From positions 1-46,900 of the forward strand of contig NZ_JAUSNH010000014.1 of assembly GCF_030645335.1 (NCBI RefSeq): a stretch of DNA of 46,900 nt, given 5' to 3'. The stretch comes from Lacisediminimonas sp. (GTDB lineage Bacteria; Pseudomonadota; Gammaproteobacteria; Burkholderiales; Burkholderiaceae_D). A program made the position numbers and the translations under genes. Shown one piece after another: positions 33,272-42,051 of this stretch. The notes beneath the pieces are model-generated. The model was not told where the DNA came from and ran no database searches. It saw only the letters and a program-made list of their open reading frames with translations. The number at the start of each line of letters is the position of its first letter. Position 1 is the stretch's first letter.

Positions 33272-34645
33272 TTACCGCTGGCGGTTATCCCGCACGCGCT
33301 TGGACTTGAGCTCGAAGCGCGGCAAGGTGCCCTCCTCGACCACTTCCACATCGATCGAAATCTGCACCTGGCGCTTGAGGATGTCGCGCAACTCGAGGAT
33401 GAACTTGCCACGCGCCTCGGCAAACAGCGGCTCCTTCGGCTCGACCCGGACCTTGACCTGGTCCAGGCCATAACTGTCGGTCAGGTATTCGATATCGTAG
33501 TGATCCGATGCTGCCGAGTGGGAGCGGATCGCGTGTTCGATGGCGGACTGCGCGACGCTGACGCCGCGGATTTTCGCCACGTCGTCGATGCGGCCGATGA
33601 AACCCTTGAAGTGCTTCAGGGTCCTGCCACAGCCACAAGCGCGGGTTTCGAAACCGCCAACCAGGTCGCCGGTCGGGAAGCGCACCAACGGATGCGTGCG
33701 CTGGCGCAAGTCGGTCACCACCAGTTCGCCCGGCATGCCTTCTGCCACCGGCTCCTTGGTTTCAGGGTCCAGGACTTCGGCGTACACCATGTCCTCGTTC
33801 CAGTGATAGCCGCCATGCGAGCAGCTCCAGGCAAAGTAATTCTGTTCCTGCGCACCGGAAAACTCGTTGACATCGCAGTGCCACAGGTCGCGCAGGCGCG
33901 CGCCGGTTGCCGGCGACGATGCCGGTCCGACTTCACCGGTCACGAACAAGGTCTTGATACCCCACGACTTCAGGTCATGCCCCTCTTCCACGGCCAGGCG
34001 GCCAAGGCGCAGCAGGTAGGTCGGCGTGCCCATCAATACGTTCACGCCCAGTGCCGGCAAGGTATTGGTGCGCATGTTGCTGTCCCATGAGCCGCCCGGG
34101 ACCACCGTCGCATTGATCAGCCGCTCGCTCGCATCATGCGCGCCGAACAGGCCGACAAACGGCGTGAAGCCAAAAGCCGCATGCACCACGTCGCCGCGCC
34201 GTACACCGCCGGACCACAACGAGCGCACCACGCCTTGCATCCACAACTCGTAATCCTGCTTGCGAAACGGGATCAGCACCGGCTTGCCGGTGGTGCCCGA
34301 CGTCATGGCCAGGCGCACGATGTCGGCCTGCGTGAGTCCGTCCACCAGCATCAGTCCATACGGCGGATGCTCTTTCTGCGAGTCCCGGATCATCGTCTTG
34401 GTGACGAACGGCAGGCGCGTGATGTCGGCAATGCTCTTGATGTCTTCCGGCTTGACATTGGCGGCCTGCCAATGGTTGCGCAAGGCGCTGCTGGATTCCC
34501 ACAGGAAGCGCATCTGGTCCTGGAACAGGTGCTCGACTACGCCGTCGATGACTTCGCGCGGTGCGTTTTCAATCGGGCTCCAATATTGGTCGCTGTACGC
34601 TTCATTGCGCAAAGCGCCGGCAAGTGTCTCTGTAATTTTTGTCAT
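33272..34645 (-). CDS. PaaK-like acyl-CoA ligase (phenylacetate-CoA ligase family)
   Basis: 457 residues from ATG 34645. It is an adenylate-forming enzyme of the short PaaK type: phosphate loop TSGTTGKP at 115-122, WSGGVRRGDVVHAAFGFTPFVG, GTPTYLLRLGRLA, NEFSGAQEQNYFAWSC, YAEVLDPETKEPV, LVRFPTGDLVGGF, and a CGCGRT motif before the C-terminal subdomain (KIRGVSVAQSAIEHAI). It activates an organic acid with ATP and CoA. The AQEQ/CGCGRT variants are seen in PaaK relatives for aromatic acids (family knowledge). It follows the amidohydrolase, from which a 15-bp hairpin separates it. Confidence 0.9.
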   Translation of the reverse strand: MTKITETLAGALRNEAYSDQYWSPIENAPREVIDGVVEHLFQDQMRFLWESSSALRNHWQAANVKPEDIKSIADITRLPFVTKTMIRDSQKEHPPYGLMLVDGLTQADIVRLAMTSGTTGKPVLIPFRKQDYELWMQGVVRSLWSGGVRRGDVVHAAFGFTPFVGLFGAHDASERLINATVVPGGSWDSNMRTNTLPALGVNVLMGTPTYLLRLGRLAVEEGHDLKSWGIKTLFVTGEVGPASSPATGARLRDLWHCDVNEFSGAQEQNYFAWSCSHGGYHWNEDMVYAEVLDPETKEPVAEGMPGELVVTDLRQRTHPLVRFPTGDLVGGFETRACGCGRTLKHFKGFIGRIDDVAKIRGVSVAQSAIEHAIRSHSAASDHYDIEYLTDSYGLDQVKVRVEPKEPLFAEARGKFILELRDILKRQVQISIDVEVVEEGTLPRFELKSKRVRDNRQR

Positions 34646-34750
34646 GGCTAAGTATCTTGAACGAATACAAACAATGCTGAACAACGGTGCGACCGACTTT
34701 GCAAGGACTGGCCACTGCTTGATGGCTCTTTGGTCGCCGGTCGCTATCCG

Positions 34751-34784
34751 GGCAGCCGGCGGCGCGAAGGCGCCGCCGGCTGCC
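34751..34784 (-). promoter_or_regulatory. 15-bp hairpin between amidohydrolase and CoA-ligase genes
   Basis: A perfect GC-rich stem with a GAAG tetraloop, about 30 bp past the amidohydrolase stop and 105 bp before the ligase start. No T-tract, so it may attenuate or stabilise rather than fully end transcription. Confidence 0.6.
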
Positions 34785-34814
34785 TGCTCAAGCTGCGAAA
34801 GCTGCCTGAGCGTC

Positions 34815-36221
34815 TTACTCCACGGGCCACAAGAGCTTGACGATCTTCTTCATGTCCAGCCGACTTGCGATGCGGACCGCGCCTTTGGTGACTTCGCGCA
34901 TGATCGCGTCCTGGTCGATCTTGGTCGGACGACCGTCTTTCAAAACCTGGTCGCCAGCAACGAACACATGCTTGACCGTATTGCCGGTGGCGCTGTAGAC
35001 GAGGTTGGAAACCGGGTTGTACAAGGGCTGCCACTCTGGCACCGTGGCGTCGAACAGCACCATGTCGGCGTCCTTGCCGACTTCGATACTGCCGATGCGG
35101 TCGGCCAAGCCAGCGCCGCGGGCGCCATTGATGGTCGCCATTTCCAGCGCATGCTCGGGCGGCATCACGCGCGGGTTCATGCGCACTTCCTTGTAGCCGA
35201 ACGCGACGTTGCGCATTTCCTGCACCATGTCGACGATGCCCGATGAAGCATGATCTGAACCCAGGCTGACATTCACGCCCAGCGCCATCAGTTCGGGCAG
35301 CTTCCCGACCATGATGTTGCCGTAGCCATTGTGCAAGCTGGAGCTAGGCGCGGCGACCAAGGTGGGCTTTCGCTTGACCAGTGTCGCGATCTCCTGCGGC
35401 TCGAGCCAGCCGGAATGCACCAGCAGCGTTTTGTCATCCAGCACACCAAGCGACTCCAGCCGCTCCACTTCAGCCATACCGCTTTGGGCGACGCTGGCAT
35501 CATGGGTCGAACAGGCGAAGCAGGCATGGGTCTGCAGGAAGGTGCCGTATTTCTGGGACAGGCTTTTCAGGCCGGTAATGAGTTCATCCGACGAGTTGTT
35601 CAGGCCGCGGAACGAGGCACTGGCAGTGATCCGGCCGTCGTGGGCGGAGCTGTATTTCGACAGCATTTCCTCGGTCTTGGCCAGGCCATGTGCGGTAGTC
35701 TCGATCATGCTTTCCGGCAGCAGGCCCAACACCGACTTGGTCTTGTCGAAGCAGCTGCACGAAACAACCATGCGCGTGCCAGATGTCGCCACGGCCCGTA
35801 CCGTCGCGTCCGGATGGTAGTTGCCCGGATCAATGAAACAGGTCACGCCATGGCGCAGCAATTCAACCGACGCCAGCGACGCACTCAGGTGCACGTCTTC
35901 CTCGGTCATCGCGCCTTCGTACGGATACATGTGGTCGTACAGGAAGGACGCGGCGTTCGCCTCGTCGGCCAGGCCGCGCGACATCTGGAAGGATGCATGC
36001 AGGTGGTTGTCGACAAAACCAGGGGTGACCACCGTACCGGTGCCGTCGACCACCTTGCTGGCACGCCATGCCTGCTCGATCGCGGCGGTCTTGCCGATGG
36101 CGACGAATTTGCCCGCCTTTACGACAATGGCGGCGTCACGGATGATGCGCCGGGTAGGGTCGACCGTGATGAGCCAGTCAATACTGCGGACAATAAGATC
36201 GGCGTCATTCATGCCGGTCAT
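34815..36221 (-). CDS. Amidohydrolase-family deaminase/hydrolase (TRZ/ATZ-SsnA type)
   Basis: 468 residues; ATG 36221 overlaps the cupin stop as ATGA with GGGGA upstream. N- and C-terminal beta-sandwich parts flank a TIM barrel: TPGFVDNHLHASFQMSRGL (H73, H75), LQTHACFACSTHD, LLVHSGWLEPQEI and SLGSDHASSG carry metal-binding His/Asp. It ends with DRIGSIEVGKDADMVLFDA, which is common in the cytosine-deaminase/TRZ/ATZ group. These enzymes remove amino groups or other substituents from heterocycles, or open ring amides (family knowledge). Its place between cupin and CoA ligase suggests a step on a ring or side chain before or after CoA activation; the exact reaction is unknown. Confidence 0.88.
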   Translation of the reverse strand: MTGMNDADLIVRSIDWLITVDPTRRIIRDAAIVVKAGKFVAIGKTAAIEQAWRASKVVDGTGTVVTPGFVDNHLHASFQMSRGLADEANAASFLYDHMYPYEGAMTEEDVHLSASLASVELLRHGVTCFIDPGNYHPDATVRAVATSGTRMVVSCSCFDKTKSVLGLLPESMIETTAHGLAKTEEMLSKYSSAHDGRITASASFRGLNNSSDELITGLKSLSQKYGTFLQTHACFACSTHDASVAQSGMAEVERLESLGVLDDKTLLVHSGWLEPQEIATLVKRKPTLVAAPSSSLHNGYGNIMVGKLPELMALGVNVSLGSDHASSGIVDMVQEMRNVAFGYKEVRMNPRVMPPEHALEMATINGARGAGLADRIGSIEVGKDADMVLFDATVPEWQPLYNPVSNLVYSATGNTVKHVFVAGDQVLKDGRPTKIDQDAIMREVTKGAVRIASRLDMKKIVKLLWPVE

Positions 36222-36700
36222 TTATTGTCCCCGACATAATTCAGCTTCTCGGCGATCTTCAGTTCGATCAGGACGTTCTCTTCCAGCGAGTCCTCGCACA
36301 GCATCGAGCGGTGGCTGATGCCCTTTGGAATCAGGATCATTTCGCCTTCACGCAAGATCACGGTGCCCATTTCGGTTTCCCAGCGCAGCGCGCCACGCAC
36401 ACAGATGATCACTTCGTGATTGTCGACGTTGCGGTGCCAGAAACCCATGTCTTCCTTGGAGCGCTTGGAGACATCGATCTTGACCGACTTGGAATCGAAC
36501 AGGCGCAACGGCGTGCCGTCGGCCTTGTTGTAATTGGACGGCTGGAACTTGTCGTCGAAAATATTGAGGTAGTGAAACAGTTCCTGGCCAGTCAGCACAC
36601 CCAGGTTTTCGATCGGGTTGCTCTTCATCTGCAGCGTCACGTTGGTGCCGTCGATGGTGACGACTTCGCGCAGCGGCGGTTTTGGATCTGGATTGGCCAT
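36218..36700 (-). CDS. Cupin protein, possible ring-cleavage dioxygenase
   Basis: 160 residues from ATG 36700 (AGGAG box); the longer frame has no box. It is a single cupin barrel: FWHRNVDNHEVIICVRGALRWETEMG (motif 1, with H, H and E as likely metal ligands) and LREGEMILIPKGISHRS (motif 2 with the last His). The pattern resembles one half of homogentisate 1,2-dioxygenase and 3-hydroxyanthranilate dioxygenase (family knowledge), so an Fe(II) oxygenase or an isomerase is possible. It is the first gene of the operon cupin - amidohydrolase - CoA ligase. The repeated 38-bp element lies 205 bp upstream. Confidence 0.85.
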   Translation of the reverse strand: MANPDPKPPLREVVTIDGTNVTLQMKSNPIENLGVLTGQELFHYLNIFDDKFQPSNYNKADGTPLRLFDSKSVKIDVSKRSKEDMGFWHRNVDNHEVIICVRGALRWETEMGTVILREGEMILIPKGISHRSMLCEDSLEENVLIELKIAEKLNYVGDNK

Positions 36701-37161
36701 GAAAGATCTCCTGTATGTTGGGTCGATAAATAAAACGAAAATGAACTGTAGCCGATAAGCGCTCTGACGCCAAAGTCTCCTTTCGGCAAGGATCACGTGC
36801 CGCCAGGCAGTCCCGGGTCAGCCCTTTGCGGCAATCTGGCCAGGCAGGCCAAGACGTGGCGCGCACAGCAAAGGTGCATGGATAAAGGCTTCGCAGCCTG
36901 AACTATATAACAGCTTTGATAGTGTTGGCCTAACTTAATGGCGCACTTTTTGAGGGCTGCTTTATTCTTTGTCAAGTATTGGCGCCACTGGAATGTCAGG
37001 GCGCTACGAGCGGCTCCCCACTTGCACTAACCACTTTTACAGTGCGAATTTCCATTACTTATCCATTTTTGTGGTAAGCGTTATGAGAATTACTCGCTTC
37101 GACTTCCATGGCGGACTGGTCTATTCTCCGCTGGGCGCACGCCGCCTTGAAAAGGAAGTCA
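36701..37161. promoter_or_regulatory. Divergent control region between the cupin operon and soeA
   Basis: 461 bp without a supported gene. It holds copy 2 of the repeated element for the leftward operon. The AT-rich segment 37020-37090 before soeA probably contains the rightward promoter, but boxes are not clear. Confidence 0.55.
36905..36942 (-). promoter_or_regulatory. Repeated promoter-like element, copy 2 (upstream of the cupin operon)
   Basis: Differs from copy 1 (33081-33118) at four of 38 positions and lies in the same orientation and at nearly the same distance from the start codon it serves. On the minus strand it gives TTAGGC and TTATAT spaced 17 bp. Confidence 0.7.
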
Positions 37162-40098
37162 ATGAGCACCACCAAGCAATCCACCATTGCGCGCTATCCA
37201 AATCCGAATGCGACGCCGACAGGGTCGCAGCCGTCTGCGGCCAGGGAAGAGATCAAGAAAACCACCTGCTACATGTGCGCCTGCCGTTGCGGCGTGCGGG
37301 TGCATTTGCGCGACGGCGAGATCCGCTATATCGATGGCAATCCCGACCATCCGCTGAACCAGGGCGTGATCTGCGCCAAGGGCGCTGCCGGCGCGATGAA
37401 GCAGTATTCGCCGGCGCGCCTGACCAAGCCACTGCTGCGCAAGCCAGGCAGCCAGCGCGGCGCGGCCGAATTCACTGAAATCTCCTGGGAGCAGGCTTTT
37501 TCGCTGTTGACCGAGCGCCTGGCCAAGATTCGCGCCACCGACCCCAAGCAGTTCGCGCTGTTTACCGGCCGTGACCAGATGCAAGCCCTGACCGGCCTGT
37601 TTGCGCGCCAGTTCGGCACGCCCAACTATGCGGCGCACGGGGGCTTTTGTTCAGTCAACATGGCCGCCGGCATGATCTACACGATCGGCGGCTCGTTCTG
37701 GGAGTTCGGCGGGCCGGACCTGGATCACGCCCGGCTGTTCGTGATGCTCGGCACCGCTGAAGACCACCATTCCAACCCGATGAAAATCGCGCTGGCGCGC
37801 TTCAAGCGCAATGGCGGGCGCTTCATTTCGATCAATCCGGTGCGCACCGGTTATTCCGCGATTGCCGACGAGTGGATTCCGATCAAGCCCGGCACCGACG
37901 GCGCGCTGCTGCTGGCGCTGATTCATCAATTGATCGAAGACGACCTGGTCGACAACGAGTTCATCGCCGGCTTTTCCAATGCCGGTTACCTGGTCAACCA
38001 GGACGCCGACAGCGCCGACAGCGGCCTGTTCGTGCAGGACGGCAGCGCTGCCGCCAACCCCATGTATCCGCAGAACCGGCTCTGGTGGGACAGCGTCAGC
38101 GACCGGCCGGTAGTGACCCACACCGAAGGCGTGACGCCGGCGCTGCGCGGCAAATTCAAGCTGGCCGATGGCACGCCGGTGACGCCGGCATTCCAGTTGC
38201 TGGTCGACCGGGTGCGCGACTGCACGCCGGAATGGGCCGCCGGCATTACCGGCATTGCGGCGGATCGGATCCGACAACTCGCGCGCGAAATGGGCGTGAC
38301 CGCGCGCGACCAGAAAATCGAACTCGATATTCCCTGGACCGACAGTTGGGGCCGCAGCCATGCCAAGGTGACCGGCAATCCGGTTGCTTTCCATGCCATG
38401 CGCGGCCTGGCCGCGCATTCCAATGGCTTCCAGACCGTGCGTTCGCTGGCGATCCTGATGTCACTCCTGGGCACCATCGACCGACCCGGCGGCTTTCGCC
38501 ACAAGGCGCCCTACCCGCGCGCGATTCCGCCCAGCGCCAAGCCGCCGCGCGCGCCGGACGCGATCAAGCCCAATACACCGCTGGCCGCGCCACCGCTGGG
38601 CTGGCCGGCCGATCCGGAAGACTTGTTTGTCGACGAGAATGGCAGTCCGATGCGCATCGACAAGGGCTTCTCCTGGGAGTATCCGCTGGCGGTGCACGGC
38701 ATGATGCACAACGTCATCACCAATGCCTGGCGCGGCGATCCGTACAAGATCGACACGCTGATGATTTTCATGGCCAACATGGCCTGGAATTCCAGCATGA
38801 ACACCACCGAAGTGCGGCGCATGCTGAACGATCGCGACGACACCGGCGAATACAAGATTCCGTTCCTGGTGGTGTGCGATGCCTTCGAATCCGAGACCAC
38901 CGCCTTCGCCGACCTGGTGCTGCCGGACACCACCTATCTGGAGCGGCATGACGTGATGTCGATGCTGGACCGGCCGATATCGGAATTCGACGGCCCGGTC
39001 GATTCGGTGCGCATTCCGGTCTTGCCGCCAACAGGCGAATGCAAGCCGTTCCAGGAAGTGCTGGTGGAACTGGCCGGCCGCCTGAACCTGCCGGCCTTCG
39101 TGCATGCCGACGGCAGCCGCAAGTTCCGCGATTACCCCGACTTCATCGTCAACTATGAGACTGAGCCGGGTTCCGGCGTCGGCTTCCTGGCCGGCTGGCG
39201 CGGCGAAAATGGCGAAAAATCGATGAAGGGCGCGCCCAATCCGGACCAGTGGAAACGCTACGAAGAAAACAACTGCGTGTTCCACCATCGCTTGCCGCCA
39301 TCGATGCAATACATGCGCAACTGGAACAAGGATTACCTGGAATGGGCGCAGTCCAAGAGGCTGCGCCGCTTCACCGAACCGATCGTGATCCACATCTATT
39401 CCGATGTGATGCAAAAATTCCGCCTGGCCGCGCAGGGCAAGCGCGCCGGCCGGCAACCGCCGGAAAACCTGCGCCAGCGGATCGACACCTATTTCGATCC
39501 GCTGCCGTTCTGGTACGAGCCGCTGGAAGCCGAGAACACCGACCAGGACAGTTATCCGCTCAACGCCGTGACGCAGCGGCCAATGGCGATGTACCACTCC
39601 TGGGATTCGCAAAACGCCTGGCTGCGTCAGATCCACAGCCACAACTACCTGTTCGTCAATCCCGGCACGGCCAGCCGCGCCGGTGTGGAAGACGGCGGCT
39701 GGATGTGGGTTGAATCGTCGTGGGGCAAAGTACGCTGCATGTGCCGCTACAGCGAAGCGGTGGAACCGGGCACCGTCTGGACCTGGAACGCCATCGGCAA
39801 GGCGGCCGGCGCCTGGCACCTGACGCCGGATGCCGATGAATCGCAAAAAGGTTTCCTGCTGAACCACCTGATCACGGAAGAGCTGCCATCGGTGCAGAAC
39901 CGGCCACGGGTATCGAATTCCGACCCGGTGACCGGGCAAGCCGGCTGGTACGACGTGCGGGTGCGCATCAAGCCGGCCGCCGAACCGGAACCACAGCAAA
40001 CCTGGCCGCAGTTCGGCGCCATGCAGGCGCTGCCCGGCACGGCGACGCTGAAGAAGACGTGGATGGCGTATTCCGCCGGCAAAGGATGGTTCAAATGA
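37162..40098 (+). CDS. soeA: SoeA-like molybdopterin sulfite dehydrogenase, catalytic subunit
   Basis: 978 residues from ATG 37162 (AAGGAA box). The N-terminal [4Fe-4S] motif is C36-x2-C39-x3-C43-x27-C71 (TCYMCACRCGVRV). It has no Tat signal, so it faces the cytoplasm. The molybdopterin oxidoreductase domain follows (FTGRDQMQALTGLFARQFGTPNYAAHGGFCSVNMA, with C163 as a possible Mo ligand), then the C-terminal dinucleotide-binding domain (MYHSWDSQNAWLRQIHSHNYLFVNPGTA). Length, missing Tat signal and the following FeS and membrane genes fit SoeABC, which oxidises sulfite to sulfate and passes electrons to quinone (family knowledge). A polysulfide- or tetrathionate-type relative remains possible. 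Confidence 0.88.
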   Translation: MSTTKQSTIARYPNPNATPTGSQPSAAREEIKKTTCYMCACRCGVRVHLRDGEIRYIDGNPDHPLNQGVICAKGAAGAMKQYSPARLTKPLLRKPGSQRGAAEFTEISWEQAFSLLTERLAKIRATDPKQFALFTGRDQMQALTGLFARQFGTPNYAAHGGFCSVNMAAGMIYTIGGSFWEFGGPDLDHARLFVMLGTAEDHHSNPMKIALARFKRNGGRFISINPVRTGYSAIADEWIPIKPGTDGALLLALIHQLIEDDLVDNEFIAGFSNAGYLVNQDADSADSGLFVQDGSAAANPMYPQNRLWWDSVSDRPVVTHTEGVTPALRGKFKLADGTPVTPAFQLLVDRVRDCTPEWAAGITGIAADRIRQLAREMGVTARDQKIELDIPWTDSWGRSHAKVTGNPVAFHAMRGLAAHSNGFQTVRSLAILMSLLGTIDRPGGFRHKAPYPRAIPPSAKPPRAPDAIKPNTPLAAPPLGWPADPEDLFVDENGSPMRIDKGFSWEYPLAVHGMMHNVITNAWRGDPYKIDTLMIFMANMAWNSSMNTTEVRRMLNDRDDTGEYKIPFLVVCDAFESETTAFADLVLPDTTYLERHDVMSMLDRPISEFDGPVDSVRIPVLPPTGECKPFQEVLVELAGRLNLPAFVHADGSRKFRDYPDFIVNYETEPGSGVGFLAGWRGENGEKSMKGAPNPDQWKRYEENNCVFHHRLPPSMQYMRNWNKDYLEWAQSKRLRRFTEPIVIHIYSDVMQKFRLAAQGKRAGRQPPENLRQRIDTYFDPLPFWYEPLEAENTDQDSYPLNAVTQRPMAMYHSWDSQNAWLRQIHSHNYLFVNPGTASRAGVEDGGWMWVESSWGKVRCMCRYSEAVEPGTVWTWNAIGKAAGAWHLTPDADESQKGFLLNHLITEELPSVQNRPRVSNSDPVTGQAGWYDVRVRIKPAAEPEPQQTWPQFGAMQALPGTATLKKTWMAYSAGKGWFK

Positions 40099-40817
40099 CG
40101 CAACTCGCACTCGTTATCGACTTGAACGTCTGCGTCGGCTGCCATGCTTGTGTCACCAGTTGCAAGTCATGGAACACCTCGGGCGAGGCCGGCACCCTGT
40201 CGGACCAGAATCCTTACGGCGCCAGTCCGAGCGGCACCTTTTTCAATCGCGTCCAGACCTTTGAAGTGGGCGTGTTTCCGATGACGGAAACGGTGCATTT
40301 CCCCAAGTCCTGCCTGCATTGCGAAGATCCGCCCTGCGTGCCGGTGTGTCCGACCGGCGCCAGTTACAAGCGTCCGTCGGACGGCATCGTGCTGGTCGAC
40401 TATGACAAGTGCATCGGCTGCAACTACTGCGCCTGGGCCTGTCCGTATGGCGCGCGCGAGCTTGATGAGCAGCGCCAGGAAATGAGCAAGTGCACCTTGT
40501 GCGAGGACCGCATCAACAACACGGCCCTGCCGGAGCGGGATCGCAAGCCGGCCTGCGTGCTGGCCTGCCCGACCAGTGCGCGCCTGTTTGGCGACATCCA
40601 TGATCCGCAGTCGGAAGTGTCGGTCGCCATTCGCGAGCACGGCGGTTATGCGCTGATGCCGGAATGGGACACCAGGCCGTCCAACCATTACCTGCCGCGG
40701 CGCAAGATCGACATCGTGGCCGAGCTCGGCGTGCAGCAATCGCGGCCCGCCGAACCGAAGGAAGTACGCCGCCCCCGTCAAGAGACGGCGGCGCTGACGT
40801 CCGAATCAACACAATAG
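40095..40817 (+). CDS. soeB: SoeB-like four-cluster ferredoxin subunit
   Basis: 240 residues; ATG 40095 overlaps the soeA stop (ATGA) with AAGGA upstream. Four cysteine groups are visible: VCVGCHACVTSC (C13, C16, C19, C23), SCLHCEDPPCVPVCP, KCIGCNYCAWACP, and KCTLCEDRI with ACVLACP. This is the DmsB/PsrB-type set of four [4Fe-4S] clusters. It moves electrons from the Mo subunit to the membrane anchor. The C-terminal tail is basic and Pro/Gln-rich. Confidence 0.93.
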   Translation: MTQLALVIDLNVCVGCHACVTSCKSWNTSGEAGTLSDQNPYGASPSGTFFNRVQTFEVGVFPMTETVHFPKSCLHCEDPPCVPVCPTGASYKRPSDGIVLVDYDKCIGCNYCAWACPYGARELDEQRQEMSKCTLCEDRINNTALPERDRKPACVLACPTSARLFGDIHDPQSEVSVAIREHGGYALMPEWDTRPSNHYLPRRKIDIVAELGVQQSRPAEPKEVRRPRQETAALTSESTQ

Positions 40818-40824
40818 GCATTGC

Positions 40825-41772
40825 ATGAACCCGGCATTTTCGGTTGTATTCCTGACCACCCTGATCGGCGCTGGCCAGGGGCTGTTCGTTGCGCTTTACC
40901 TGTCCGAACTGGTGATCCTGGGCGCCGGCGGCGCCAGCCCGGCCGGCAGCAGCTACTTTGCCGCCGGCAGCGCGATTTCCCTGCTGTTCCTGATGGCTGG
41001 GCTGGTGGCCTCGTTTTTCCATCTCGGGCATCCGGAGCGCGCCTGGCGCGCGATAGCCATGTGGCGCACCTCATGGCTATCGCGCGAATGCATTGCGCTG
41101 CCGGTTTTCATGCTGGCGGTGTTTGCCTACGGCGCACTGCACTATTTCATTGGCAGCGGCGCACCGACGCTGGTGGTGGGTGCGCTCGGGCTGGTCTGCT
41201 GCGCCGCCCTGTTCTACTGCACGGCGATGATCTATGCCTGCCTGCGCTTCCTGCAGGAATGGGCCAGCCCGCTGACGATCGTCAATTTCGTGCTGCTGGG
41301 CCTGGCGTCCGGCTTTACGCTGGCGAGCGCTTATGCAGCGCTTGCAGCCCCGGTCCATGCGACCCTGTTCGTGTTGCTGGCGCTGCTGTTTGGCGCATTC
41401 GGGCTGGCAAGCCGCCTGTTGTCGCTGCGGCGTAACGCCCGCCTGAAGCCAAAATCGACGATACAAAGCGCCACCGGACTGCATCACCCAAAGGTCACGC
41501 AAAAAGCACAGGGTGCGATGGGCGGCTCGTTCAACACCCGCCAGTACTTCCACGGCAAGAGCCCGGCGCTGCTCAAACTGGTCAAGTCGCTGTTCCTGTG
41601 CTTTGCGTTCGCCCTGCCGCTGGCGATGCTGGCGCTGGGACTGGCATGGGACATGGCCCTGATGCTGGTGCTGGCGTTCATTGTCCAGTACATCGGCCTG
41701 GTGGCGGAGCGCTGGTTCTTTTTTGCCCAGGCCAACCACCCGCAGAACCTGTACTACCAGCACATCTCCTGA
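40825..41772 (+). CDS. soeC: SoeC-like membrane anchor (DmsC family)
   Basis: 315 residues, seven bases after soeB. About eight hydrophobic segments are seen, starting with FSVVFLTTLIGAGQGLFVALYLSELV. The DmsC-type SFFHLGHPERAWRAIAMWRTSWLSRE segment is present. A polar loop (about 205-250) includes HHPKVTQKAQGAMGGSFNTRQYFHGKSP, typical of the SoeC branch. It anchors SoeAB to the inner membrane and reduces quinone (family knowledge). No heme-ligand pattern is obvious. Confidence 0.9.
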   Translation: MNPAFSVVFLTTLIGAGQGLFVALYLSELVILGAGGASPAGSSYFAAGSAISLLFLMAGLVASFFHLGHPERAWRAIAMWRTSWLSRECIALPVFMLAVFAYGALHYFIGSGAPTLVVGALGLVCCAALFYCTAMIYACLRFLQEWASPLTIVNFVLLGLASGFTLASAYAALAAPVHATLFVLLALLFGAFGLASRLLSLRRNARLKPKSTIQSATGLHHPKVTQKAQGAMGGSFNTRQYFHGKSPALLKLVKSLFLCFAFALPLAMLALGLAWDMALMLVLAFIVQYIGLVAERWFFFAQANHPQNLYYQHIS

Positions 41773-41776
41773 GCTC

Positions 41777-41801
41777 GGCGGCGCCGGGGTTCCGCGCCGC
41801 C
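41777..41801 (+). terminator. GC-rich hairpin after soeC
   Basis: An 8-bp perfect stem (GGCGGCGC) with a 9-nt loop, five bases past the soeC stop; no T-tract. The rest of the 279-bp gap to 42052 holds no gene and presumably the promoter of the second liv set. Confidence 0.45.
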
Positions 41802-42051
41802 AGCACCGCCAGCGTCACCGCACGCCTGGCCTGGCCGCCAGGCCGGAACGAAAATCGGTCCGGCCGAGGTTGACCGCGCCGATCAATGACTTCATGATCC
41901 ACGAGTTGCCGGCCAGACAGCCCTTGGGTCGGCTGCGGCAGGCCACGCAAAGACAGGTCGCACAAGTACACCGATCGAGCCAAAAAAAACGCCGGCAAGG
42001 TGCAATCGGGCACCGGGCCGGCAACAAGACATCGCCCAACCAGGAGACTTC

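Noticed and set aside
36969-37478. A rightward frame before soeA
   Set aside because: It overlaps the soeA N-terminus in another frame; soeA has the ribosome binding site and cluster motif.
38461-40110. A 549-residue frame antisense to soeA
   Set aside because: The opposite strand has intact Mo/FeS motifs; long antisense frames are common in GC-rich coding DNA.
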